From the NCBI RefSeq assembly GCF_025094135.1, contig NW_026252288.1, positions 124,001-188,000 on the forward strand: DNA of 64,000 nucleotides. Direction: 5' to 3'. Both the position numbers and the translations under genes were made by a program. Under the pieces are notes generated by a model. It was not told the DNA's origin. It was given only the letters and a program-made list of their open reading frames with translations, and made no database searches. The stretch comes from Mucor mucedo. Taxonomy: Eukaryota; Mucoromycota; Mucoromycetes; Mucorales; Mucoraceae. Of this stretch, positions 1 to 11,639 are shown one piece after another. Each line of letters opens with the position of its first letter. Positions within the stretch are counted from its first letter, which is position 1.

Positions 1-278
1 ACGTGCTTGCTCGTGGTATCGATGTCTCTCAAGTCTCCTTGGTTATCAATTATGATCTTCCTCTTGATCAACGTGGTCAAGTCGACTTTGAGGCTTACCT
101 TCATAGAATTGGTCGTACTGGTCGTTTCGGACGTACTGGTATCAGTATCATCTTGGTTGACAACCGTAAATCCTGGGAACAAATGCAAGAAATTGAAAAA
201 CATTTCGAAAGAAACATTGCCCTTGTGCCAACAGATGATTGGCAAGCCGTAGAGAAGCAGTTTAAAGAATTTATCTAA
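1..278 (+). CDS. DBP5: DEAD-box RNA helicase Dbp5/DDX19, C-terminal part
   Basis: The first 92 codons in the window are the end of a DEAD-box ATPase; the gene begins to the left of the window. Visible motifs of the second RecA-like domain are motif V (VLARGIDV) and motif VI (HRIGRTGRFGR), with NYDLP between them. The tail around KSWEQM and the closing VPTDDW...VEKQFKEFI are the pattern of Dbp5/DDX19 rather than eIF4A. In known relatives Dbp5 acts at the cytoplasmic face of the nuclear pore with Gle1 and inositol hexakisphosphate, remodelling exported mRNPs, and also works in translation termination. The stop is followed by a long T-run. Family confidence is high; intron structure upstream cannot be seen. 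Confidence 0.9.
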   Translation, partial: VLARGIDVSQVSLVINYDLPLDQRGQVDFEAYLHRIGRTGRFGRTGISIILVDNRKSWEQMQEIEKHFERNIALVPTDDWQAVEKQFKEFI

Positions 279-664
279 AAAGTTTTTTTTTTTTTTTTTT
301 TTTTTTATATATATTTTTAAAAAATACAGATGTTTGAAACTTGTTCCGCTGATTTAAAACATGAATTCACATGTAGAGTAATATCCCTTTAAAAAGTCAC
401 ACGCATCTTTCGTCGATAGGAAGCTGTCATCACATGCGTTTGTTATCTATTATTTAGCGTCCATTTTATTGTTGATGTCTTTTTTTTTTTTTTTGCTTTT
501 CTATTACATCTTTATATCTTCCACCCCAAAAATGTAAGTAGTAGGATTATCTCTTATCTATTGTGACTGTACAATGCTAGCCGCATAAAGGTTATCTATT
601 TTAGTTAACCTTAAAAAACAGACGCTCTTTTTTTTTTCCCTTTTCTCCCTTTAGTAGTAAAATT
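279..664. other. intergenic region, DBP5 to HAD hydrolase
   Basis: About 390 bp with no credible ORF. It contains T-runs of more than ten bases (near 285-306 and 480-494) and presumably the DBP5 3' UTR followed by the promoter of the downstream gene. No other structure seen. Confidence 0.5.
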
Positions 665-1933
665 ATGCCAAACATGAACAGAATCAAACTAGTCACTTTT
701 GACGCCTACAATACTTTATTTAAGCCGAGAGGAAGTCTTTCGGCGCAATATGTAACTAAAAAAAAAAAACTCGGGGTCCATTCCGTCATTGAAACAAACC
801 CTTTTGTTACTATTAGGTCGACGAAGCATCGAAGCTTGGAATTAAAGTAACTCGAGAACAAATTAATCTTCATTTCGGACAATCGTACAAAAGCCAGCTT
901 TTAAAAGCTCCTTTTTATGGTCTCAGTCTTGGTATGACACCCAAGAGTTGGTGGAAAGAGGTAAAAGCATAAAAGTAACATAATCATTCAATATGTATAT
1001 ATAACGGGCAAAAATAAATAAATAAATGGGATTTAGTTGGTTTATGCGACATTCATTCAAGCGGGTATTCAGCCCAAAGGTAACAAATGTTTTGTTTTTG
1101 ATCACCATATGAAACCCCCTCCTAACTGGGTACTATATAACTCCACTGTAGAATTGGACCCTAAATTTGACGAGCTGTATCATGCAATTTACACTAGATT
1201 CACTACTGCCGAGGCCTATTCCGTATTTCCTGACGTATTAGGAACTTTGAAAGAGTTAAAAATGCATGGATTTCAAATGGGCGTCATTAGTAACTCTGAT
1301 GAACGAGTGGGTAAGTCATAATGTGTGTGCATGTTTTTTTTGGTCAATTGCTGTTTTCTAAACAATAAGAGACTACCTAACTGGGTGAAATGCAGTCAAA
1401 GTCATTGAAAACCTAAAGCTGGATAAATATTTCGATTTCGTTCTGGCGAGTTCATTAGCCGGAACAGAGAAACCCAACAGATCAATCTATGAGCAGGCTC
1501 TAAAATTAGCTGGGAATAATGTACGTGCACAAGATGCGTTGCATGTGGGTGATGATGTAAACAAGTAAAGTATTATATGATAATGTACATCAACAAAACA
1601 TATATATTAAATGGAAACCTGTATGTAGGGACTATTTCGGTGCTTTACATGCTGGATGGCATTCAGTACTATTGGAAAGAAGTAAAACAAAAACAAAAAA
1701 GCCTCATCCCCCATTGTACTTAATGTTTATTGTACTTTATAGCCAAACTATCCTATGAAGACTTTTCACCGGCCATGCTTGCAGATAGTAAAATACAATC
1801 GAATCGCCCCAAGCAAATTATGACTCTACATGATCTTTACCCATTTATTAACACCTTACATGGCGATAATCACATTATACATGATGCTAACAAGGAGAAC
1901 CAACAAGAGCATACAGCACAGGCAACTCACTAA
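665..1933 (+). CDS. HAD-superfamily hydrolase, HDHD3-like
   Basis: Seven exons can be joined with consistent phase: 665-751, 817-960, 1037-1079, 1152-1310, 1396-1564, 1629-1681, 1743-1933, giving 281 aa. Intron 3 and intron 4 each show a CCTAAC branch site. HAD motif I is VTFDAYNTLF near residue 14, motif II is VISNSD, motif III the Lys of GTEKPN, and motif IV HVGDDVNKDYFGALHAGW. The order and spacing match HDHD3/haloacid-dehalogenase-like proteins. The second Asp of the classical DxD motif is replaced by Tyr (DAY), as in haloacid dehalogenases, so phosphatase activity is uncertain. Substrate unknown. The C-terminal ~35 residues are low complexity. Confidence 0.85.
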
Positions 1934-2539
1934 AAAAAAAAAAAAAAAAAAAAAAAAAATGCTTTTGTATATGTATAAAGTAAATAAATGTATAGGATTG
2001 CTTTTATTTAATACCTACTAGTGTGCCTTGCTTTTACGTTGGTTGTGTTCATAGTATTTAGTGCTTTTAACAATATTCCAGGATTATCCTTGTACATTTG
2101 TGGATATATTTGAAACGAACTCGTGTTACACAGTTTAGTTAGATACAATCATTTGTGGGCACCATATTTAATAATTAAAACGGGAAGAAGACTGTGTAGA
2201 TAGGATCATAAAACCGGTTTACGGTAGCAATCTTATGTACCCATTTAAAATGATCTAGGAGGATAATCCAGGCCCTAAAGAAGTTACATGTAAATTGAAA
2301 AAGTTCGATTGAAAATTGAAGATCTTGAATGATCATCCATGCCGCCACGCAAACAAAAAAACGTGCTGTGGCAAAAAGATAAATTAAGGAGTCAAGATGC
2401 ACTATTTGAGAACACTAGAATGGTGATGCTGATCAACTGAACAGGCTTTTATTATTTCAATCGTGTAAAAAAGGGAGGTATATAATAAAATATATAATAA
2501 ATTAAATTGATAATAATAATTCGGTTGCTAAGGGCGTTT
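1934..2539. other. intergenic region between convergent genes
   Basis: About 600 bp between the ends of two convergent genes. A 26-base A-run (1933-1959) follows the hydrolase stop. A 75-codon ORF on the minus strand (2175-2402) has no recognisable features and I do not accept it as a gene. AT-rich 3' UTR-type sequence otherwise. Confidence 0.4.
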
Positions 2540-3085
2540 CTATGAGGTGACAGCGTATGGAAGGATGGGTACTCTTTTCTGATCACCATTAGCTAGTACA
2601 CAGATAGCGTAAAAATCACCCTCTGAACCAAATACATTAACACCACTACCTGTTGTACATTGTATTAAATGTCTGAGACTTTTGTGTCGAGGAAAATTAA
2701 AATAAACCTTTTTTTTAGAAGAGTTAGTTTAGTGCATATTCATCTATTAAAAAAAGAAAATAGTATATGTGTGTACATACGTCAAAATCAGCAGGATCAG
2801 TATTTGTACCTCGATAAGAACAATCACGATTTGTGTAAGCACAGCATTCTTTGCCTCCACTTTCTATTGTTTTGGCAAACCCTCTAAGTAAATAAAGGTG
2901 AGCAAGATGTACATAATAGATCATAAAAATAGAAAAGTGATTTGTTCTTACTTTCCGGAGTCAACTCTGGCGTGCGATTGATATACCTCTATTGAACTAC
3001 CATCGGTGAGGAAATTGTAGATGCAGAAACAATAAGTTCCTTGCACAAGAAGAAGAATGAGGGGTAAAAGATACTTGATGTTCAT
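2540..3085 (-). CDS. small secreted cysteine-rich protein
   Basis: Found by reading the minus strand across introns. Exon 1 starts with ATG at 3085 and encodes a clear signal peptide (MNIKYLLPLILLLVQGTYC). It ends at a GTAAGA donor. Exon 2 encodes ...GFAKTIESGGKECCAYTNRD... and ends in GAC|GTATGT. Exon 3 begins after an AAAAAAAAG acceptor with an ACTAAC branch site just upstream, and encodes ...IQCTTGSGVNVFGSEGDFYAI... to the TAG at 2540. Total 134 aa with seven cysteines, including an adjacent pair. No catalytic motif recognised. An extracellular protein or effector-like product is an inference from signal peptide, size and cysteines. The weakest point is the last acceptor, which was chosen because it keeps frame. 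Confidence 0.6.
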
Positions 3086-3325
3086 CCTAATGATATTCGA
3101 TAATACCTTTACTTTAAAAAACTGTTGTACTTATACTCCATCCGTTCCTTTTATTCGCCTAATGGAGTAATAACCATTCATTGTTTTTGAAAGGTTTGAT
3201 TGTTTTTTATTAACATTTAAATCTGATTGGTTAGATTTAACGTGCTCCCTTTTCAGCTAGCTGAACATCACTTATTTTTTTCACCTTGTTGCTCTCTCTC
3301 TCTCTCTCTTTTTTAAAAAACTTAA

Positions 3326-4138
3326 ATGACTACCACCGAAAGAAAAAAACCGACCTTAACGGGAAGTCAAGATCTATTGGCTTACTTTAATCTTATACCC
3401 ATTTACAACAGAGTTGTTAAACCTTTTCCACCGCCCGACAGAGCAGCAGGTTTAGATCATTCATTATTTCCTTACATTTCCGACTTGCCTGGTAAGACAT
3501 GCTTCACCTTTTTTTTTTTTCCCATGGCATCTCTCTAAACACACCTCCATGTTCAAAAAAAGGTAGAACCGATGTCGAGCATGATGGGTATTTATTGAAT
3601 TTACTACGAGATCCACAAGCAGTCGAGACAGGACCAGATATTCGACCGTTGGATACAGAGACATTAAAAGACGCGTTCTCGTTAAAAGAAGGACCAGTGC
3701 CTGGCGTATGGGAGTTTTTCTTTCTCACTCAATTACCTTTTTTTTTAACATTTAAAATTTTTATAGTTTGATGCTTCTGTATTAGGAACGGATGACGGAG
3801 GAAACGGTAATGGGTCGTCTTCGAATTCGAATCATTACATGTTGGATAAACATCAATACATAACCAACGAAATGGACGGCGAGAAAAAGCACAAGAAAAA
3901 GGTAAGCTTGTTTTAAAGACGAGGTACATGAAGCTGAGTGTACGAAAAAAAAAAAAACCTGTAGAAGAAGAAGAGAAAGCATGGTCATGAAGATGAAGAA
4001 CATTCGCATGGAGACCATAAAAAGAAAAAGAAGAAGAAGAAGGTAAAATAATGTTTGTATTCGTATGAGACTCGATAATTCATGATATTGTAAAAACAGG
4101 ATAGAGAACGTCGTGATGAATCACTGATTATCGATTAA
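3326..4138 (+). CDS. MED19: Mediator complex subunit 19
   Basis: Five exons in phase: 3326-3491, 3563-3705, 3767-3901, 3965-4042, 4100-4138; 186 aa. The N-terminal half carries the MED19 core: LTGSQDLLAYFNL near residue 10, then PYISDLPG, then FSLKEGPVPG near residue 100. This matches animal MED19 (LTGSTNLITHYNL ... LPDLPG ... GPLPE). The C-terminus is extremely Lys-rich with His (HKKKKKKKRKHGHEDEEHSH), also a MED19 hallmark and probably nuclear-localising. MED19 sits in the Mediator middle/head interface and links activators to RNA polymerase II. Short, four-intron gene; start chosen as the first ATG before the conserved core. Confidence 0.9.
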
Positions 4139-4214
4139 GTTAATGAAAATAAAAGGGAACCTTTTTTTATTTATTTTTTTAAGAAACAAGGAAACAAAAT
4201 GCAATCTAAGGTAT

Positions 4215-4312
4215 AAACATCTATAAGTGTGTGTGTGTGTGTGTGTGAAGTGTGAAGTGTGTGTGTGTGAAGTGTGAATATGTATATGTGTGAAGTGTGA
4301 AGATATGTTTGA
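4215..4312 (+). repeat. GT-rich microsatellite with TGTGTGAAG units
   Basis: About 100 bp between two convergent genes: a (GT)n run, then repeated TGTGTGAAG / TGAAGTGTG units, ending GTGAAGATATG. A simple tandem repeat in 3' flanking DNA. Confidence 0.85.
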
Positions 4313-4330
4313 GAAAAGGGAAAGGTAAGA

Positions 4331-4573
4331 TTATGCAGTAATTCCAAGAAGAGGAGCGTCAGGTAAGTTAGCAACCACTGCATTTCGGCGTCTAAGAGCA
4401 TAGACCGGCAAATTTACAGTGTCTCCACCATCTAAAGTCAACATGGCTTTTGCACTTGGTCTTTGTTGAACCCATTGGGCGATACAAGCAGCTGAAAGGT
4501 ATTGGACGGCAGATTCCAAAGAGGATTGATCCTTGTTATCAGGAATAAGAGAAAGACGGTGATTATAATTCAT
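4331..4573 (-). CDS. small conserved-looking protein of unknown function
   Basis: A single-exon ORF of 80 aa from ATG at 4573 to TAA at 4331. It reads as a compact, folded protein: MNYNHRLSLIPDN, an amphipathic stretch LESAVQYLSAACIAQWVQQ, and a C-terminal VNLPVYALRRRNAV...LPDAPLLGITA. There is no signal peptide, membrane segment or low complexity. Amino-acid composition and balanced codons suggest real coding sequence, and it lies convergent with MED19. I do not recognise the family. Confidence 0.55.
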   Translation of the reverse strand: MNYNHRLSLIPDNKDQSSLESAVQYLSAACIAQWVQQRPSAKAMLTLDGGDTVNLPVYALRRRNAVVANLPDAPLLGITA

Positions 4574-5004
4574 TTTTTTGTTGATGTATAAAAAAAAAAA
4601 AAGTTGGGAGATTAAAAAAAAAAGAAAGAAGGTGAAAAAGAAACACCCAGTATTTATATAAACTTTTTTTTTTTTGTTTGTGCTACAAAATAACTTTTTC
4701 TATTTCCGTATCATATTCACACATGGGCTACCACGTTTATTCGTGCATTCTTTCTATCTTTTTTTCTCTCCTATTCTTGCGTCACTAAAATCAATAAAAA
4801 AAAATGTTGATAGATGGCTCCCTAATAAAAAAAAAAGGTGCTAGCTTTTAAAGAAATAATAAAAAAGTCCATTCTTGGTTTACTAATAACCAATCAGATG
4901 ATGTAATTTTTAAACAAATTAGGACAAGTTTGTGTGATGTTGGGGGTAAAGGGGGGGGGGAACACAGCGCACCCGATCAATAACGTTTCGTTTTTCTTTC
5001 CACT
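4574..5004. other. divergent promoter region
   Basis: About 430 bp between the divergent starts of the 80-aa gene and HRQ1. It holds several A/T homopolymers and a G-run (4952-4960). Presumed bidirectional promoter; no specific motif claimed. Confidence 0.4.
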
Positions 5005-8000
5005 ATGCCCAAAAGAGAAATTAAAGAGAAAAACGATACACCTTCCAATAAAAGGACAAAAGCCGTGGATATACCTGCTTGTCTGCAAGAGTTACAGTCT
5101 AAATTTGAAGCCGTCAATATTTATTGTTCCTTCTGTGATGCACGTTTAACCTCCAGTGTGACTCTAGAATCCTTACAGAAAGCCGTGCCCTCCTTAACCT
5201 GTGAAGACCTTGCAGCCATGAACGTCATCCTACCAAACTTTGTAAAGTTTAATTCGGTTTCTACCGAAACGTTACAAGTTGAATTTGGTACTCCTGTGAG
5301 TAAAAAATCATCCAAAGACAAACATGGCCAAGCTTTGCGTAACCGCGGCGATGATTGGTTTATCGATAATAACAAAAATCAGGCAGTGATCAAACCTGAC
5401 CTTATAAAAAAATCCATTGGACAACAAAACAAGTTGTTTAAAGATGCCATACCAAACTTTCTCAAGACATGTCAAGAAAAGGTACAAGAAAAAACTTTTT
5501 TATTTCTTTACAATAAACTAAATATAATATATACCAACTACCTACCTTACCTTTTTAGAATGTAGACCCAAAAGTGTACTTGTTGGAGCAACAGGAAAGA
5601 TATATGCCATGTCCATTTTTTGTTGACGATAGTGATTTGTTTCAAGATCAACCACTTGCGCAGATAAAATCAATTTCCCAAATCATTGACGGTCTAAAAT
5701 CACAAGTCTTTTATGACGGTCAACTCGACAAACCTGAAAATATTCTCACTTTCCCCGCTAGACCCGCTCTCTATGGCGATTATGAACAATTATCTCCTCA
5801 AATCAATCTGGCACTAAAGGAAAAGGGAATTCATCAATTGTATCTTCACCAAACAGAAGCATTAAAGGGCTTATTAAACAATCAACATGTAATTGTTTCC
5901 ACTTCCACTGCAAGGTAACACACACACACACACACACAAAGAGAGAGGGACACGATAGTGACACTTTTTAATCATTAGCGGAAAATCGTTAATCTATCAA
6001 ATACCTGTATTAGAAACTTTATTAAAGAATAAATGCGCAAAAGCCATGTACATCTTTCCCACAAAAGCCTTAGCGCAGGATCAAAAAAGAGCACTAGAGG
6101 CCATCATGCACCAAATACCGCATTTAGAACATGTCATGGTATGTTTTACAAACCTTAAAAAAAAAAATATGAATCATTTGACCGACAAATATTAATTTCA
6201 CAGATATCGACATTTGATGGGGATACGCCCACAGAGCAAAGGGCATTCATTAAATCCAATGCAACCATCATTTTTACAAACCCGGATATGCTTCATCATG
6301 CTATTTTGCCGCATGCCAAGTCCTGGAGTTTATTTCTTTCACAATTAACCCATGTTGTTGTCGACGGTAAGAAGGAAAACAAAATACAACACCTTTTTTT
6401 TTTTTTCTTCTTTGGCCTACTAAACGCTCTGATAGAATTGCACGTTTATAATGGACTTTTTGGTACCCATGTTGCCCTCATTATGCGTCGACTAACAAGA
6501 TTATGTCGTTATTACAACAATGAAAATATTAAATTTATTTCATGCAGTGCAACAATTGAACATCCTGACAAGGTAAATAAAATACATCACTGTTCCTCTA
6601 AATATACACACATCTGTACTAAAGTAAAAGGGAAAAAAAAACAGCATATGCAAACATTATTTGGTGTTGACAATGTGAAACTTGTTTCTCAAGATGGAGC
6701 ACCGCACGGTCAAAAGAAATGTGTAGTGTGGAACCCACCTTTGCTTTATCCGACAAAACCAGAAAGAAATGACGCCACTATGGAAACCGCAAGACTATTT
6801 CAATACTTGATAGAAAACAATGTTCGAACCATTGTTTTTTGTAAAGTACGCAAGACGTGTGAATTATTAATGAAGCAAGTACGTGAGAACTTGCGCCAAA
6901 ACCCAACTTTGTTGCAGCGGGTCATGAGTTATCGTGGAGGTTATACACCACACGATCGTCGAGAAATCGAATCGCAAATGTTTGAAGGAAAACTCTCCGG
7001 AATCATTGCTACAAATGCCTTGGAATTGGGTATCGATATTGGTGCTTTAGGTACATCTATTTCTCCATCTCTTTTTGCTAAAAAAGAAATTTAACGTTTT
7101 TTTTTCTTTTCCACAGACGCTGTCTTAATGGTTGGTGTACCCTGGTCTATATCTGCATTGGTAACAAAAAAAAAAACCATATTTTTCTTGTGTTACTGAC
7201 ACACAGGGGAACTATTTAGTGGCAGCAGTCTGGCCGAGCTGGTCGAAGGAATGAAGACTCCTTAACTCTTGTTGTGTGTGATAATAACCCTTTGGATCAA
7301 TACTATGCTGTAACTAAAAAAACGCTATATTTTTCTGACCCTGTCCCCCCCTCCTTTTTATATATGTATATATTTATCTAATCTTATATATATACTTTTT
7401 CTTCATTCTTGTAGAACCATCCCTCAGTTCTATTCGAGAAGACTCCGGATATTCTATCTATTGATTTAGAAAACTCAATCGTATTAGAAAGCCATATCCA
7501 ATGTGCAGCAGAAGAGCTCCCCATCGACACTGAAAAGGATGAGATGTATTTCGGACCCAACCTAGACAAGATATGTCGCGATCATCTTGCAAAGATTGAT
7601 GATCACGTAAGTTGTAACTAAAATCTTTTTTTTTTTTTTGAATTTCATCATTTTTTTAAAAAAAAACCTTATATTGATACAAAAAAAAAAAGTTATACAG
7701 ACCTAATAAGCAATTCAGGCCTTATCCTTCCAAATTCGTTAATATTCGAAACATTCAGCGTGACACATTTGCTGTGATATACCATCAAAGCATCTTGGAA
7801 GAAATTGAGGTCCATCGAGCTGCTTTTGAAATTTACGAAGGTGCTATTTTTATTCATCAAGGTAGGACTTATCTGGTAGAGGAATGCAATATAGATAAGC
7901 GTTACGCCAAAGTTCATTTAGCAAATGTTGATTGGACAACCGTTCAAAGAGATTACACTGATGTAGATGCACAGAGTACAGATGAAACAAGACATATATT

Positions 8001-8796
8001 CAACTCTAAAAACTTTGTATGTTTTGGTCAAGTGAAAGGTTTGAACCTTAAAAAAAAAATCAATGACATGTCCAAGGAGGGCTGAAACATATCTTTTTTT
8101 TATACAACAGTGACAACGGTTGTATTTGGTTATTACAGACTAGATAAGAAGAAACGAATCATGGATGCACATGACGTATACATGGACCCTATTATCACGC
8201 ATGCTACTGGTTTATGGGCAGATGCCCCAGGCACTTCTGTAGCTAAATTGCAAGCATTGGATATCGATCTAATGGCCGCCATTCATGCAGCTTGTAAAGT
8301 CCAACAAACCCTTATATGAGTTTCTTTAACTCACCCCCCTCCCCCTTTTTTTTAGCTCATTGTTTGATTTCATTGTTACCTCGATTTTCAATATCGTCGG
8401 ATACGATTCGAACCGAATGTAAAAATCCACATGCTACACGTCCAAGACCTGCAAGGTTTGATATATATATAAAGACTGACCTATTTAAAAAAGACTGAAA
8501 AATGAGCATAGGGTCGCATTGTATGAGACATTACCTAGCGGGGTTATCAAACAAGCCTATCGACACTTTGAACAATTAATTGAAACATGCATCCAGCAAA
8601 TTCGTGATTGTGTGTGTGAGGAAGGATGTCCGCTATGTAAGGTTTTTTTTTTTCTACGCAATAATGAACAAGGGTTTGATGTTTCTTTTTTTTTTAATTA
8701 GGTGTTCATTTAGCTAAATGCTCAGAACATAACCAAGTCTGTTCAAAACAGGGCGCTTTAATTGTCTTGACTGCTATGCGGGGAGATCGTTTTTAG
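5005..8796 (+). CDS. HRQ1: RecQ-family-like 3'-5' DNA helicase Hrq1
   Basis: Multi-exon gene of roughly 950-1000 aa. After an N-terminal region with a CSFC motif comes LYLHQTEALKGLL (Q-motif-like). Walker A is split by an intron and restored on splicing as STSTASGKS. PTKALAQDQ is motif Ia. The DEAH-type box reads VVDELH, also across an intron. SCSAT is motif III. IIATNALELGIDIGALD is motif V and WQQSGRAGRR is motif VI, restored when the intron 7160-7220 is removed. The C-terminal DUF1998/MZB region ends with a cysteine cluster (CVCEEGCPLC ... CSEHNQVC) and stop at 8796. This is the Hrq1 architecture; yeast Hrq1 acts in DNA interstrand crosslink repair and telomere control. About a dozen short introns; exon ends beyond the motifs are approximate. 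Confidence 0.9.
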
Positions 8797-9224
8797 ATTA
8801 CATATTGTTTCAACTCATTCAAGACACGATCGATATATGTTTCGACGTCAGTTTTTTTTTTTTTTATTCTCCCATCCCTAGTTTTAAAGTTTCTGGGTTC
8901 TTCTCTCAAACTGTTTATAATAATAAAAAAAATCCCATCTAAATTTAAATCTTAAAATGGACAATTTATTCATACATTTTGCGCAGGGTGTCAAAAAAAA
9001 ATGGGCCAAATGGATGACGCTATCTGATTTTTAAACATTTTCATGCAAAACAAAATGTTTTTGCAGATCCCAAATGTTTCAAAAGTTAATGGTAAGGGTT
9101 TACATTCATTTAATATAAAAACCCTGATCAAAGCCCTCCTCTTAAGGGTTAATCAACTTTTATTGAATTAATATCTATTTTTTTCCAACCTAATTAATAA
9201 TATACATTAATACATATATACACA
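8797..9224. other. intergenic region upstream of membrane-protein gene
   Basis: About 430 bp, AT-rich, no ORF. Probably HRQ1 3' UTR plus the promoter of the next gene. Confidence 0.4.
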
Positions 9225-9963
9225 ATGGAAGCAACTCCCAATATTGTTAAAGACGTCTTGCCTATTTCCACCTTTTTAACGGACTGGCATACCCGTGTCA
9301 CCTGGATTGGTTTCCTCACACTCTGGGTATTCTGGGGCGCTTCATGGGTCATTCGTAACGCCTTTGGTGGTGACTCGAGTACAACCATTCAATCCAATGC
9401 TCAAATTTCCTCAAACTATAACGGTCAAGGCGATCCCGAAGTAGGCAACACTACAAATCAAGGTCATAAGCAACTCCTCGCTGCTCCTGCCTGGTCTGTC
9501 AATGTCTTTGTAAGCTCCTCTTTTTTTCTCTAGCCATCCTTTTCTTTTTTTTTTTTTTTTCATGAATCTTTTTTCTAACTCACTTTAAATGATTAGAACC
9601 GTCTTAATCGTGCTCATGATATGCTTCGTGATCTCGTTCTTATGTTACTCTCTGTGCTCACACTCAACACTTTTGCCCGTGCTTCTCTTCGTGGTGTCAT
9701 GATTGTTACTTGGTTGTAAGTTTTCCCCCATATATATATGTATAAAAGCTGTGATGTCTAAAAAAAAAAACCAAAATAGGTATGTTGCATTTGCAGTTGT
9801 CTACTTTGTAGTCGAAGCCTCTTATGAGCATCGCTATCTTCGTTTGCTTTACACACTTACATTCTACACACTTGGTTTGGCCATTGCAGGTCTTGCTTAC
9901 AAGAATGGTTTCTATGGTGATGGTGAATCTACCAACGCCTATCGTGATGGTACTTACGAATAA
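9225..9963 (+). CDS. multi-pass membrane protein, unknown function
   Basis: Three exons in phase (9225-9509, 9597-9715, 9780-9963) give 195 aa. Hydrophobic segments are seen near residues 28-45 (IGFLTLWVFWGASWVI), 105-122 (DLVLMLLSVLTLNTFA), 132-150 (MIVTWLYVAFAVVYFVV) and 160-180 (LLYTLTFYTLGLAIAGLAY). The loop between the first and second is polar (Asn/Gln/Gly rich). The NRLNRAHD...R...E pattern loosely recalls MAPEG proteins, but I cannot confirm this. The many pyrimidine-ending codons suggest good expression. I do not recognise the family. Confidence 0.75.
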
Positions 9964-10831
9964 TTTATATTTATAATTTTTCTTTTTTACTTTCCATTTT
10001 TTTTTTTATTCATACTTTAATACTTAATAAAAAAATAACCTAATATTGCAAAAAAAAAAAACTTGATTCTATTACGCACATAAACATTGTGGCAAAGTTA
10101 AGCTTTTTTTTTTTTTTGTTAATGTTTGACGTAATGTTGCATCAAACTGGGGTTGTTAAAACTGAGAACGTCATTGTTGTCAACTTTTTCGATTTCTCGG
10201 GGTATTTTTTTTTTTTTGGGAGAATAGTTTCATGGTAAGGTCTCAAGGTAAAACTAAAAAACTAAAAAAAAAAATGCTCCGATAAACTCAAAACTGGTTT
10301 AATTCCAGATTGGCTAACAACCTTATTCTACTTGTGTGTTTTACCTCCTGTATCTATGTACTTGCACATCTTTAAACCCATCACATGTTCGGGGGGGGGG
10401 GGTGAAATTCTCACTGTAAGTCGAAATCGCCCACAACAACCACATATTGGCTACCATTGCAACCATACGGTAGTTACCATAGCAACCATACAGTGTCTAT
10501 TACAGTAACTATACAGCAGTTATTATAGCAACCATGCAGTATCTATCATAGGAACCCTACAGTAGTAAATACAGCAACTATACAGTAGCTACCGTAGGAT
10601 TTATACGGAATTGGAAAAGTTTTTGTCCACACAAATGAAGCTTAACTCCAGATATAAGAAGCCCTGTGCGCATTTTCCATTTATTGCAGCATAGATTAAG
10701 ACTTTTTGCATAACAACGGGGCCAAAAGTTTTTATTAACGGTTGTACAAGCAGTCCCAGGGTCATAAAAGGAAATATACACAGAACTCAAGATTTTTTTT
10801 TCTCATTTATTAATCATCTTTTTTTGAAACA
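9964..10831. other. intergenic region containing a minisatellite
   Basis: About 870 bp without a gene. It contains several T-runs, an 11-12-base G-run near 10390, and a degenerate tandem array at about 10432-10600 (separate entry). A 70-codon minus-strand ORF (10578-10790) shows no features and is rejected. Confidence 0.5.
10432..10600 (+). repeat. degenerate minisatellite, GYTACCATAGCAACCATACAG-type units
   Basis: Six to seven imperfect tandem units of about 20-25 bp, with a consensus near CATAGCAACCATACAGTA. Examples are GCAACCATACGGTAGTTAC, GCAACCATACAGTGTCTAT, GTAACTATACAGCAGTTAT, GCAACCATGCAGTATCTAT, GGAACCCTACAGTAGTAAA and GCAACTATACAGTAGCTAC. The units are diverged from one another, so the array is not recent. 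Confidence 0.85.
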
Positions 10832-11639
10832 ATGTCAAATTGGTCTGTTGATTACGCGTCATTGAACGGAAGGTAAAGAGTCGTTTTTTATTTAAAGAAA
10901 AATGAAGCAAAATAATAATAAAAAAAATATTGAAAAACCCTTGGGAGAAAACAGTTTAAAGGTATCCAACCCCATTGGCTTTGAAGCATCTGCGTTACAA
11001 CGACTTAGTAAATCAGAGGTGAGAAAGCATGTAAATAAGATAAGAGGTCAGGGAGAATAAAACTAAAGATGATGTTTTGATAGAAATCACAACGTCAAAT
11101 AGGTTCCGACCGAGAAGATCAACTTCAAGTTGCGATCAAAGTCAAGGTAAGATGATGAAGGTTTTATTGTTGTTGTAGCTGTGCGCTAATGGAAATACTA
11201 TATAGAGAGCTTGGGATGTGGCCATGGCACCTGCTAAAAGTATACCCATGAATGCCATCATGATTTACATGTCAGGTACAGGACTTCAAATATTTACCGT
11301 AATGGTGACGGCCATGTTGTTTTTCAATCCCATCAAGGCCATTATGCAAGTGCAACAAAGTAAGTTCTCTTTCTTTAAAAAAAAAAAGTTCGTTTTCTAC
11401 ACAAATCATTGACTTTTTTTTTTTGGATTATAGCCTTCAGTCGTTTTGAATCAACAGGAGCAGCCAGATATCAACCGGGTGCGGATTTATTGATGGTGAA
11501 ATTAGCATTTGTTGGACTTCATATTGTGACCATTTGTTTGGGTGTGTATAAGGTCAATGCAATGGGATTGTTGCCCAATACTGCTTCTGATTGGTTGGCA
11601 TTTATAAAGCCTAAAGAAATCCTTGAATTTGCAGCATAA
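10832..11639 (+). CDS. EMC4: ER membrane protein complex subunit 4
   Basis: Five exons in phase: 10832-10872, 10955-11018, 11084-11146, 11206-11359, 11434-11639; 175 aa. The N-terminus has NPIGF, followed by the conserved RAWDVAMAPAKSIPMNAIMI, two hydrophobic segments (IYMSGTGLQIFTVMVTAMLF and LMVKLAFVGLHIVTICLGVY) and the signature MGLLPNTASDWLAFIKPKE. These match EMC4/TMEM85 of animals and yeast. EMC inserts tail-anchored and multi-pass proteins into the ER membrane. Intron 1's acceptor (ACAG at 10951-10954) was chosen because it gives the conserved NPIGF frame. The poly(A)-rich 3' region converges with the next gene. Confidence 0.93.

Noticed and set aside
2175..2402. 75-aa minus-strand ORF downstream of the secreted protein gene
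   Set aside because: Beyond the stop of the real gene, Phe/Ile-rich, no signal of coding; likely 3' UTR.
10578..10790. 70-aa minus-strand ORF
   Set aside because: Overlaps the edge of the minisatellite; no recognisable protein features.
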